Source: Haberlea rhodopensis
Lineage: Eukaryota > Streptophyta > Magnoliopsida > Lamiales > Gesneriaceae
Assembly (NCBI GenBank): GCA_907163345.1
Contig: CAJQUN010000141.1
Location: 620,001-684,000, forward strand
Reading direction: 5' to 3'
Length of the DNA stretch: 64,000 nt
Every line of letters begins with the position of its first letter. The first letter of the stretch is position 1. Positions 46,000 to 56,389 of this stretch are shown piece by piece. The notes beneath the pieces are model-generated. The model did no database searches, had not been told where the DNA came from, and saw only the letters and a list, made by a program, of their open reading frames with translations. The position numbers and the translations under genes were made by a program.

Positions 46000-46665
46000 G
46001 TTCATCTTCAACCCGAATGCCTAATTCGAATTCATAGGCTTTTAAATCAGCAAACAGATCATGTAGATCTATCTTGTTGATATCCTTCGATTATCTCATA
46101 GCAATGGTCTTGACATCCCATTCTCTTGGTAGACCTCTCATCACTTTGAGAGTGACTTCTCTGTTGGGTAACTCCTTACCCAGACTGCTTAGCTCATTTA
46201 TTATTCCAGTCACTCTTTCATCATACTCGTTGAGAGTTTCTCCATTTATCATTTTGATATGCTCAAACTTTTGTAAAGCCACAGTAAGCTTGTTCTCCTT
46301 GGTTTGATCATTTCCTTCACAGAGTTGAGCAATCTTTTCCCAGATCTCTTTGGCTGTTGGGCACATTTTGATTTTGTTGAACATATTTTTGTCCAAAGTT
46401 TTGAACAAAATGTCTTTAGCCACTGTTGTCTAGGTTTGCCTTTTTTTTTGTCTTCATTTGACCATTGAGATCTTTCCTTTTCTACCATTTGTGGATCACC
46501 ACTTGTGATAGAGGCAGCTGTATTGATTTTCATGATCTTCAATGGTCCCTCGGTGATCACATACCACATATCATCATCTTGAGCACTTAGATGTGCTTGC
46601 ATACGGATTCTCCAGTCATCATATTCGTCTTTCTTGAACATTGGAATCTTGCTGAATGAGGCCAT
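46000..46665 (-). pseudogene. Copia-type Gag (UBN2) of cT
   Basis: Starts MASFSKIPMFKKDEYDDWRI at 46665 (DUF4219/UBN2-type N terminus). The frame shifts at a run of nine or so A (minus strand, about 46441-46450). It continues as AKDILFKTLDKNMFNKIKMC, EIWEKIAQLCEGNDQTKENK and LNEYDERVTGIINELSSLGK, then about 46085-46000 as LHDLFADLKAYEFELGI. No zinc knuckle, protease or pol. A single homopolymer indel separates the two frames; it may be real, slippery or a sequencing error. Confidence 0.8.
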
Positions 46666-47270
46666 CAGTTTTTGGTAAATAGTAGTTTCTCAAGATTGAG
46701 AAGACCTAAGCTCTGATACCACTTGTTAGGATCTAGCGCTTACCACTTTACCAATAACTATAGTTAAGGGTAATGACGCAACATCAATCTTTTCAACCAT
46801 ACACTGGCACAAGCGCCACGTGTTCGACCGATCACAAAGCAGAGGCAATTGTTGAACCCCAACACCCACCACACTTTATCTCACTTTACCCTTTCCCCTC
46901 TAAAATCCCCAAATCCACTCTCAAAACCCTACCCATTCCCCACTTTCGAAATCCTCCAAGGAAGGAGAAGGAAAGTTCCACAAAACTTATGTTTGTGTGA
47001 TTTTTGTCAAGCTTTGGAGTCTTCAAGAGGTATGGAACCCTACCTAAAGTTTTGATGATGTTTGGTTTTGAAATGGGATGATTTTGAAGTGTTTTAGGTG
47101 GGTTTGTTTTGGGTGTATGTTGCATGTTGTTGGGGTATGATTTTTGAAGTGTTTTATGTGGGTTTTAGTGGGTTATGATGTTGTTGATGTGGTAGGAAAG
47201 TTTGGTTTTGAAAGGTATGGGATGAGCTTGAAAAATGCTCAAAAATGGTGAAAATCGCGCACCAGCAGGT

Positions 47271-47416
47271 GGCGATCGATCGCTCTGCATGAGGCGATCG
47301 ATCGCCGAAGGCCAGTAGCAAAAATCGCTACAGGCGATCGATCGCCACATATTAAGCGATCGATCGCCGCAAGGCAAAAAGTGAGGCGATCGATCACCTC
47401 GTGTAGCGATCGATCG
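47271..47416. repeat. CGATCGATCG palindrome array (T6 5' LTR)
   Basis: Six sites, one variant (GCGATCGATCACC). Confidence 0.88.
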
Positions 47417-47934
47417 CCGCTGTTTAAAAAGTGAAAAATGATGATTTTTGTTGAATTTTTGGTATTTGGCTATTGTTTAGCTTCTAATATTGATTTGTAT
47501 GGTTGTGTAGAACCATCCCAGGTACCCACAACCTCAAGGAGATAAAGCTCTCCAATTTCTCCACTTTTGGGAATTAAGGTACGTAATAAACGTACGGGCA
47601 TCGGACGGTAAACCATAATTCTATACTATGATTATGCAATGATTATATAAATGCATATGATGTTTATGATGATAATTATGATAGGTAAGTTTTTGATGAT
47701 GATGTTTATAATGAGTGAAGAGGATATGATGTCTATGAGGACGATTATGATAAGTAATGATAGCTTTAACATTCATTATTGAGAATGTAATTAAATAGCT
47801 TTTGAAATTTTATGTTGGCCTGTAATCTTATTAGCTCAAAGCTACAACCGGAACCCTTAAGAGGTTATGAATGCATGTTTAGTCCATAATACGTGTATAA
47901 TATATGTTGTTAGGGTAGGAAGACCCTACATTAG

Positions 47935-47945
47935 TGGTACAGAGC
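47935..47945 (+). other. T6 primer-binding site with one base lost
   Basis: Reads TGGTACAGAGC; the T between A and C of TGGTATCAGAGC is missing. This would weaken tRNA-iMet priming; it may postdate insertion. Confidence 0.85.
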
Positions 47946-48134
47946 AGTGGTTAGAGAACCCGGGGATGAGTGAAGGGTAGCCTTAGCAATAAGTTGGCTA
48001 GGTGCTTACTTTTAAACATGTTTTGTGCATAAGTTGCATATGAAGCATATGATGTTACACTAACATGTTTGATTATCTAACGATGTATTATATGAACTGC
48101 TTTTGGGTATGGTTGTTAACCCTTGTCTTGCAGC

Positions 48135-49311
48135 ATGACAACAAATGTGGAAGTAGGAGATGCAGTGAGTGTTAATGCAAGTGCTGGACGTACGAATCCC
48201 CTACCCCCGCCAGCTTTTGGCGAAGAACCGTCTGAACAACAGTTGTTTCCTGGGGAACTGAGCTTGACTCAATTTCTTGCGTACGGACCTCCGACATTTG
48301 AAGGAACTGAGACAGGGGAACAGACATAAGAGTGGTTGGAAAGAATAGAGCAAATATTTGTGGCAGCTCCTTGTGCTAAGACGGCCTGGATAAGACTAGC
48401 GGAGTTCCAATTGGCCAAGAAGGCGCTGATGTGGTGGAAGACCACAGTAGTAGAGTAAGAGGCTCAAGGTCATGAAGTTAATTGGAAGCTGTTCAGAACT
48501 CAGTTTCTGACCCGCTATTTTTCGGCTGCTGCATTTCAGGCTAAGGAAGATGAGTTTACTAACCTCAAGCAAGGTAACATGCCGGTGTCAGATTATGCTC
48601 TTCAATACTGTTCCTTGCTCAGATATGTGCCTCATATCGCCACAAGTACTCAAGCAAAGATGAGGAACTTCATGAAGGGCTTGAGGCCGGAACTGTATGA
48701 TAGGGTGATCACTTATGGCCCTACTTGCTTTGATGATGCACTTTCACGGGCCGAGCTAGCCGAACTGGGAGTTGGTGCATACCCTGATACCGTACCACCT
48801 CCAGCACCCCCTCAGAAATCCACTTCTGATAATTTGAAGCCAAGGGGTGATCAGTTAAAGCCAAGGGGAAACACATCGGCGTCAAGGTTCAGTGGTAAGA
48901 GGCCCGACAATCGTTAGAAAGGAAACCGTAGGGATGATGCCCCGTCAGGAAGAGGACAGCCTCAGGGAGGCAGATTTGGGAAGGTCCTGTGCTCTATTTG
49001 TGGGCAACCACATCTGACAAAAGATTGCGTGGGATGCTATGTTTGTGGCAACAAGGGCCACTTTGCTCGGCAATGTCCCAACCGAGAGGGACAACAGAAC
49101 TCTGCGGGGAGGCCTGCAGACAGAGCAGTACAACACAGACCACCTTTTGCACCGAGGCAGTTTGGAGGTCAGCCCATGGGGCCACCTCAGGGGAAGGTTT
49201 ATGCTTTGACGAGGGAGCAGGCTACAGCGGCTCCGGAGGAGGTTATAGCGGGTACGTGTCTTTTATTTACGCACCCTGCTTTTATTTTGATCGACACAGG
49301 TGCGTCACACT
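48135..49311 (+). pseudogene. T6 gag and start of protease, three stops
   Basis: ATG 48135. One frame throughout, with TAA at 48327, TAA at 48456 and TAG at 48915. Capsid region (FMKGLRPELYDRVITYGPTC), zinc knuckle CYVCGNKGHFARQC, and the protease start ILIDTGASH, where T7 inserted at the DNA of the active site. The frame rejoins correctly at 58752 when one copy of the ACACT duplication is discounted. Confidence 0.92.
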
Positions 49312-51650
49312 TGTGATATCCCCGAAATGATTATGTGTTATTTAAACATTAATCATTGTTGTGAAAATTATGGTATTAATTCCTTGCTTTGAATTAATAA
49401 TATTGGGAGATGCATGTGAGGGTACATGTGTTATATGTTGGGATTTTGGGGTTGTGGCATGATTAATTGGGGTGTGTGTTAATCGTTTTGGTAAAGCATG
49501 TTTTAAAAAGGGAATTGAAGTATTTTAGTGAGAAAATACTATAGATATCGTGTGAGGATATTCAATACATCGTGCTAAATACCGGGACCAAAACATAACA
49601 CATCATACCACCCACCACTCAACCACCCCCTTGACCCATACCCTGCTGCCAGCTGCTGCCCATACCCTTTTCCCCCATCTCCCACTTCACCTCACAAGTC
49701 TGAAATCACTTCTTTCTTCCTCACCAAACTCGTCCAACACTTGCTGAGCAAGATAGGAAGGAGCTCAACCAATTTTACTGCCTTGAAGCTTGCAAAAATC
49801 GGAGCCAAAAGGGGGTGAGAAACCATTTCTGGGTTTGAAAAATTTGTTGTTGAGTTCATACTTTTGTTGGTGTGAAAAATGGCATGTTAGTTTAGGTTTT
49901 GTTAAACCTTCGATTCATGTTCATTTATGATGTTTTTATGAAGCTTCCAGTATTTTTCCTTGATCATATTACATGTTTTATGTAGAAGATTTAAGCATGT
50001 AAAGAGGAGTGTTCGAAAATCTGGGTAGATATTTCCCCTGTTTTTCTGGAAAAACGTGGACTGTGAGTGATTTTGAGGAGGTGATATTATGCATGTTAGA
50101 TGGGTTTAGAGTAAACCTTCGATGTGAAAATATGCATGGTAGTCTTGTGAAGCCCTTGGCATGTTTGTTCGAGCATGATTTATGAGATATGTTATAGTTT
50201 TTATAGCATGAAATGAAGTACTCAAAAATCTGGAAAGGAAATGTGTTGTCCTGTTTCAGGAAATGTTGATTGGGTACCTGTGTAAATGGTCGATTCCAAT
50301 GCATGTGGGCTTATGTTAGAGTGTAAATTTGGTATAAATACACTCAGGGTAGTGTGTTGTAACTGCTAGCATGTTGGTCTTGGCGTGTTGTATGTCTTAC
50401 ATGTTAGAATGAAAGGTGTGAATATCAGTGTTGAACATTCTGGAAAAATATCGCGCACAGACCATGTGGCGATCGATCGCCACAAATGGCACGATCGATC
50501 ACCGAGGTCCAGTAGCCAAAATCAAAGTCACGCGATCGATCGCCATAAAAGGTGCGATCGATCGCCATGGGGCAGTGGAGTTTGGCGATCGATCGCCAGG
50601 GACAAAATTTTCAAATATTGATATTTTGTTGGATTTTTTGATTTTGGATCATATATTGGCATCTAATATTGTGTTGTACACTGGTGTAGAGCCTTCACAG
50701 ACGGCTACACAACGCAGGGGATAGAGTCCCACCACACACTACTTTTTGGAAAGGTACGTAAGCGACGTACGGGCATCCCAACGGTAACATGTATTTATGT
50801 TTGTCTGTGTGACACATGATGAATGCAATGTGATGCATTATGAGTTGATACATGTTATTATGCATTGTTGTTGCATATTATGCATTGTTGTTGCATATTG
50901 TGATGTGGGATAAAGAGATGTATTCCACGAGTCAGGGCAATCACGGTTAAGGTGTTAATGCTTACGCTTTACCGCTAAAATGTGGAGCGGGAGGGGGGAG
51001 GCTCGCTTGCACATGGAGGCGGGTTTATACCATACTGAGCGAGGATGAGATACCGCTAGTATGAAGAAGCGAGGATGAGATACCGCTTGTTTTGAGATTA
51101 TGAAAGCGAAGAAGCATTAAAATAACTGATGATGACTGACTCAAGAAAAAGAGGAAATGTCATGACATTCATTTGTGAAACCATACATTCATATAATGTG
51201 TTATATTATGAATTATGGTACAGGGACAACCAATGGGCATTGTAAATGCGATGGAAATACAGGAAGTAATTTGTATTTTATGATTGTGCATTTACGCCTT
51301 ATTTTCATATTATGTTGAATATGAATTGTGTTATGCTCATGAGTTGGGGGTTGTCTTTGTAGGTGCTTTTGATGTTGAGAACCAGGGTCGGGGTTGAGAA
51401 GCTGAGCTGTAAGGAGAGCTACAGGATTAGCTACATGATTTGAGAAAATTTTATATAGCTTCTACTTGTGGTAGAATAAGACTATAGTGTAACACCTTTT
51501 GTAGGAATTTGTGAAATTCCTTTGAAACTTTTACTACTGTATCCCTTAAGCTCAGGAAAATCAACATGACTCATTACTCTGATTTATTCATATGAATGTT
51601 TAGTTCTCTTAATCGCACCTATTAGTATATTGAGATATCGGGGTCTCACA
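49312..51650 (+). repeat. T7 5' LTR
   Basis: 2,339 bp, TGTGATATCCCCG...GGTCTCACA. Five palindrome sites. Stem-loops in the downstream zone: CCGCT/AGCGG 50972-50990, CATACTGAGCG/CGCTAGTATG 51031-51063, AAGCG/CGCTT 51067-51088; the last two share the loop AGGATGAGATAC. Confidence 0.93.
50467..50599. repeat. CGATCGATCG palindrome array (T7 5' LTR)
   Basis: Five sites, one variant (ACGATCGATCACC); the 3' LTR has six perfect ones. Confidence 0.9.
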
Positions 51651-51655
51651 TTTAG

Positions 51656-51667
51656 TGGTATCAGAGC
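51656..51667 (+). other. T7 primer-binding site (tRNA-iMet)
   Basis: TGGTATCAGAGC after LTR end CTCACATTTAG. Confidence 0.92.
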
Positions 51668-51869
51668 AGTGGTTAGATAACCAGGGAAGAGTGAAGGGTA
51701 GCCTTTAGAGACAAGTTGGCTAGGTATTCATTGTTGGGCATGTTATGCATGTGATGCATATTGTTGTATAAGTGTTATACTAACATGCTTTTGAATATGA
51801 TACTCTTGTTATCTAACGGCTTATACTATGAACTGCTTTTGGTATTGTTGTTAACTCTTGTGTTGCAGC

Positions 51870-54800
51870 ATGGCGGCTATTAACCCGGAGAACCTCAATG
51901 AAGAGGTAGGGGATATGGGCAGTATGAATGCTAGTGTTGCTCATATGAATCCTTTACCGCCACCTGCTGTGGGAGTGGAGCCCAGTGCACAGATGTTATT
52001 ACCCGGGGAGCTCAGTTTGACACAGTTTCTCAATTTCCGTCCACCCATGTTTGAGGGGACCGAATCTGGAGAAGGGGCCGAAGGGTGGCTAGAACGGATA
52101 GAGCAGATACTTGTGACTGCGCCCTGTGCACGTACCGCATGGCTGAGGTTAGCCGAGTTTCAGATGGCGAAGAAGCCTTCTATGTGGTGGAAGACCACTG
52201 TGATGGAGCTGAGGGCCCAAGGTATAGTAGTGGACTGGACTGTATTCAGGACCCGGTTCCTTAACCGGTATTTTTCTGCCGCTGCCAGACAAGTCAAGGA
52301 GGACGAGTTCACTAATTTGAAGCAGGGCAACATTTCAGTTTCAGACTTTGCTTTGCAGTATTCCTCACTGTTGAGGTATGTCCCCCACATCGCTGTGAGC
52401 ATCCATGCAAAGATGAGGCATTTCCTGAAGGGACTGAGGTCAGAATTGTTTGATCGGGTTGTTTCCAACAACCCCATCTCTTTTGATGACGCCCTGACAC
52501 GGGCAGAGCTGGCAGAGATTGCTGTGGGAGCATATAAGGACGTTGTACCCTCTTCCGTGCCATCACAGAGGCCTTTTACTGATAGTTTGAAACCACGAGG
52601 GGATCAGTTCAAGGCTCGTGGAGCCTCATCATCTTCCAGATTTAGCGGGAAGAAATCTCAGAGTCAGAAACAGAGCAATCGAGGACCTACACAGGGGAGT
52701 AAGGCAGGAGGGGACATGTGTGACCGCTGTGGAGGATTTCACTTGTCACGTGACTGCCGAGCCTGTTATGTTTGTGGCAAGGTGGGCCACTTAGCTAGGA
52801 ACTGCCCCAATCGGGTAAGTCAGGCAGACTCAGGGCCGAATAGGCCAAGATTTGATGCTGGGAGGGCACCACCGAGACAGCAGTTTGCGCCTCGACCGTA
52901 GGGAGGTCAGGCGGCAGGACCACCGCAGGGTCAGGTGTATGCACTGACTAGGGAGCAGGCTGAGGCAGCCCCAGAGGAGGTCATTGCTGGTACGTGTCAT
53001 TTATTTACGTACCCTGCATTTATTTTGGTAGATACAAGTGCTTCTCATTCTTTTGTATCTGTTGCTTTTGTGGAGAGACACCACTTGTGCTCGTCTCTGT
53101 TACCCACGCCTCTCATGGTCTCGACACCCACGGGGAAGCATGTGATTGTGGATCGGCTGTTGTCTGATTGCCTCATTTATTTTGAGGGCAATGATCTGAG
53201 GGCTGATCTGATTCAGTTAGAGATGGCATACTTTGACTGTATTATCGGCATTGATGTGTTGAGCAGATACCGAGCTGTGGTAGACTGTCGGCAGAGGACT
53301 GTTCGTTTTCTATCTGATCAGGGGTTCCAGTGGACTTTTTATGGGGACGGCTCTCGTCCAAGGATTCCAGTGATCTCAGCGGTTAAGATGTCGCTGTTAT
53401 TGGAGCGCGGCCACACAGGTTACATCATTTATGCGGTGGATGTATCTGAGGAAAAGGAAGTGAGAGCCGAGGACATTCCAGTTGTGGCGGAGTTCATTGA
53501 TGTGTTCCCAGATGAGATTCCGGGATTTCCGCCTGTCAGGGATGTTGAGTTTGCTATTGAGCTGCTGCCGGGGACATCAGCCATTTCTCGTGCCCCATAC
53601 AGGATGGCACCGGCAGAGCTGAGGGAACTAAAGGTACAGTTACAGGAGCTCCTTGACAAGGGATACATTCGTCCTAGTGTATCGCCTTGGGGTGCACCAG
53701 TCTTGTTCGTGAAAAAGAAGGATGGATCAATGCGTCTGTGCATTGACTACAGGCAATTGAACAAGGCCACAGTGAAGAACAGATATCCACTTCCGAGGAT
53801 TGATGATCTGTTCGACCAGCTTCAGGGTACAGAGGTGTACTCGAAGATAGACTTGAGGTCAGGCTATCATCAGGTGCGGGTTAGAGCTGGTGATGTTCAA
53901 AAGACGGCTTTTAGAACTCGATATGGACACTATGAGTTCTTGGTGATGCCTTTCGGTGTGACAAATGCACCTGCAGTTTTTATGAGCCTGATGAACCGAG
54001 TATTTCAGGAGTACCTCGATCAGTTTGTGATCGTATTCATTGATGACATCCTTGTCTATTCAAGGAGTGAGGAGGATCATGCCGATCATCTGAGGATAGT
54101 GCTCCAGATCCTCAGAGATCATCAGTTGTACGCCAAACTCAGCAAGTGTGAGTTCTGGCTGAGCAGTGTATCATTCTTGGGCCATATCATATCGCGAGAG
54201 GGGATATCAGTAGACCCGAGAAAGATAGAGGCAGTTATGGATTGGTCTACCCCTACTTCAGTCAGTGAGATTCGGAGTTTTCTTGGGTTGGCTGGCTATT
54301 ATCGACGTTTCGTCGAGGGTTTCTCAAAGATCGCCAAGCCACTTACACAGCTGACTCAGAAGGGAGTCCCTTTTTGTTGGACAGAGGCTTGTGAGCAGAG
54401 TTTCAGGGAATTGAAGCACAGACTGACTACTGTACCAGTTCTAGTGATTCCCAAGGAGAACAAAGGATTTGTTCTTTATACCGACGCATCGCTACAGGGC
54501 TTAGGGTGTGTACTGATGCAGGATAGACATGTAGTGGCTTATGCTTCGAGACAGTTGAAGCCACATGAGACGAGGTATCCAGTCCATGATTTGGAGTTGA
54601 CAGCTATAGTTTTCGCCCTGAAGATATGGCGACACTACTTATACGGTACCTCATTCACCATCTTCACTGATCACAAAAGCCTGAAGTTCTTGTTTACACA
54701 GGCTGAGCTGAACATGAGGCAGAGGAGATGGATGGATCTGCTGAAGGATTATGATTGTGAAATCCTATACCATCCCGGGAAAGCAAACTTGACAGCCGAC

Positions 54801-56318
54801 GCTTTGAGTCGGAAGGTGAGGAGCACAGCAGAGGATGCCATGTGCCTATCAGCTATGTTGGGCTCCTACTGCCATTTGGGATTCGATTATGATGTGTCTA
54901 CTTCACCAGTACAGGTTTTGACCTTGTTAGCCGAGCCTGTTATTTATGATCACATCAGGAAAGCTCAGGGAACTGATGCAGAAGTTCAGAGATGGATGTC
55001 AGTGGCGATAGATGGGTGGTTCCAGATACACCCGAGTTGCAGCCAGGGTATCTTACAGCGAGCTCATTGCAGCAGGATGAGTGTTCACCCGGGCGGGAAG
55101 AAGATGTATAAGGATCTACGCAACCAGTTCTGGTGGAGGCGTATGAAACAAGATGTCACCTCTTTTGTCAAGCGCTGTTTGATCTGTCAACAGGTGAAGG
55201 CTGAGAGACAAAGGCCTGGAGGTGAGCTAAGGAGCTTGGAGATACCACAGCGGAAGTGGGAGCACATATCCATGGACTTCGTGACCCACTTACCGAGGAC
55301 TGTTTCAGGTTTCGATGCTATATGGGTAGTCGTCGACAGATTGACTAAAGTGGCTCATTTCATTCCCTACTGTATGACATATATGCACTTGAGGATGGCA
55401 CAGTTATATGTCAGAGATGTAGTGAGACTGCACGGGATCCCTGTTTCGATAGTGTCTGATCGAGATCCGCGGTTCACATCTCACTTCTGGGAGGGTCTGC
55501 AGACAGCTCTAGGTACAGAGTTGAGGCTGAGCACAACATATCACCCTCAGACGGACGAACAGACCGAGCGTACGATACAGACGCTCAAGGATATGTTGAG
55601 AGCTTGTGTGTTAGAGTTCGACATATCATGGCAGGACTTGATAGCCTTGGTGGAGTTCTCTTACAACAACAGCTACCAGGCAAGTATACAGATGGCTCCT
55701 TTCGAGGCCCTCTATGGTAGGCGTTGTAGGTCACCCTTGTGTTGGGATGACTTGGACCGTAAGTCGGTTGGAGGACCAGATTTGGTTCAAGAAATGGAAG
55801 AGAAAGTTAAGGTTATCAGAAGAAAGATGAAGGCAGCTCAGGATAGACAGGCAGCATATGCCAATCAACGGCGAAGACCGTTGGAGTTTCAGTTAGGCGA
55901 CAGAGTTTTTCTGAAGATCTCACCCTTCAGGGGTGTGGTACGGTTTGGTATGCGGGGGAAGTTGTCTCCTAGATACGTGGGGCCGTATGAGATCTTACAG
56001 CGTGTGGGTACTCTGGCGTACCGTTTGGCTTTACCGCCTTCTCTGTCTGGTATACACGATGTATTCCATGTATCTATGCTGAGGAAGTATGAGCCGGATC
56101 CTTCACATGTGTTACAGCCTTCTGAGGTTCAGATTGAGTCCGATGTTTCCTATGTGGAGCGACCTATCAGGATTTTGGATAGGGCAGATCGCAGACTGAG
56201 AAACAAAGTTATTCCTATGGTCAAAGTTCAGTAGGATCGTAGGGGTGTCGAGGAGGCCACGTGGGAGACGGAGCGACACATGGTGCAGCACTACCCAGAA
56301 CTGTTTTCTGGTATGTGA
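51870..56318 (+). pseudogene. T7 gag-pol polyprotein, one frame with two stops
   Basis: A 1,482-codon frame from ATG 51870 to TGA 56316, interrupted only by TAG at 52899 (CAG in T4) and TAG at 56232 (TGG in T4 and T6). Order: Gag; CDRCGGFHLSRDC and classical knuckle CYVCGKVGHLARNC; protease at 53031, where the site reads D-T-S-A-S instead of D-T-G-A-S; RT with F-I-D-D at about 54037; RNase H (LYTDASLQGLG); integrase with HHCC and DDE; chromodomain from VERPIRILDRADRRL, cut by the second stop. An in-frame loss of about 25 residues lies between RNase H and the integrase zinc domain (55005-55050). The protease change and stops make it inactive unless helped in trans. Confidence 0.93.
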
Positions 56319-56375
56319 TTTATGTTTCACTTTGTATTGGGTAAGTACATGCTGATTTCGAGGGCGAAATCCTAT

Positions 56376-56389
56376 AAGTAGGGGAGTAT
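56376..56389 (+). other. T7 polypurine tract
   Basis: AAGTAGGGGAGTAT immediately before LTR start TGTGATATCC. Confidence 0.9.

Larger units (their letters stand above)
45785..46864 (-). mobile_element. cT: 1,080-bp gag-only copia element
   Basis: Near-identical LTRs of 141 bp (45785-45925) and 140 bp (46725-46864), TG...CA ends, perfect TSD CCCAC (45780-45784, 46865-46869), primer-binding site TGGTATCAGAGC (46722-46711, minus) and purine tract ATTGGGGGAGGGAT beside the left LTR. TRIM-like in size but still carrying a Gag reading frame. The nearly identical LTRs point to recent insertion. Confidence 0.92.
45509..47930 (+). repeat. T6 5' LTR, containing cT
   Basis: TGTGATGCCCCGAAATT...GACCCTACA, preceded by probable TSD GTTTG (45504-45508; partner outside). 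About 1.34 kb without cT. Relative to other copies it has a deletion at 47758, where GATAAGTAATGA runs straight into TAGCTTTAACATTC. Confidence 0.88.
47040..48133 (+). promoter_or_regulatory. T6 leader with two predicted introns
   Basis: Donor AAGAG|GTATGG at 47040, acceptor GTGTAG|AACC ending 47510 (471 bp), exon 2 47511-47578 (68 nt), donor TAAG|GTACGT at 47579, acceptor TTGCAG|CATGA ending 48133 (555 bp, short through the LTR deletion). CTAAT stands about 26 nt before the first acceptor. Confidence 0.55.
49815..51868 (+). promoter_or_regulatory. T7 leader with two predicted introns
   Basis: Donor GGGG|GTGAGA at 49815, acceptor GTGTAG|AGCC ending 50689 (875 bp, holds the array), exon 2 50690-50753 (64 nt), donor AAAG|GTACGTAAG at 50754, acceptor TTGCAG|CATGG ending 51868 (1,115 bp). 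A TATAAATA at 50333-50340 inside intron 1 is an alternative promoter that would make exon 1 start later. Confidence 0.55.

Noticed and set aside
50333..50340. TATAAATA as the T7 promoter
   Set aside because: It lies inside predicted intron 1 and is not kept in the T3, T5 or T6 LTRs. A TATA-like motif further upstream in the LTR (TATAGATA in T7, TATAAATA in T4) fits the exon 1 model better, though this site is not excluded.
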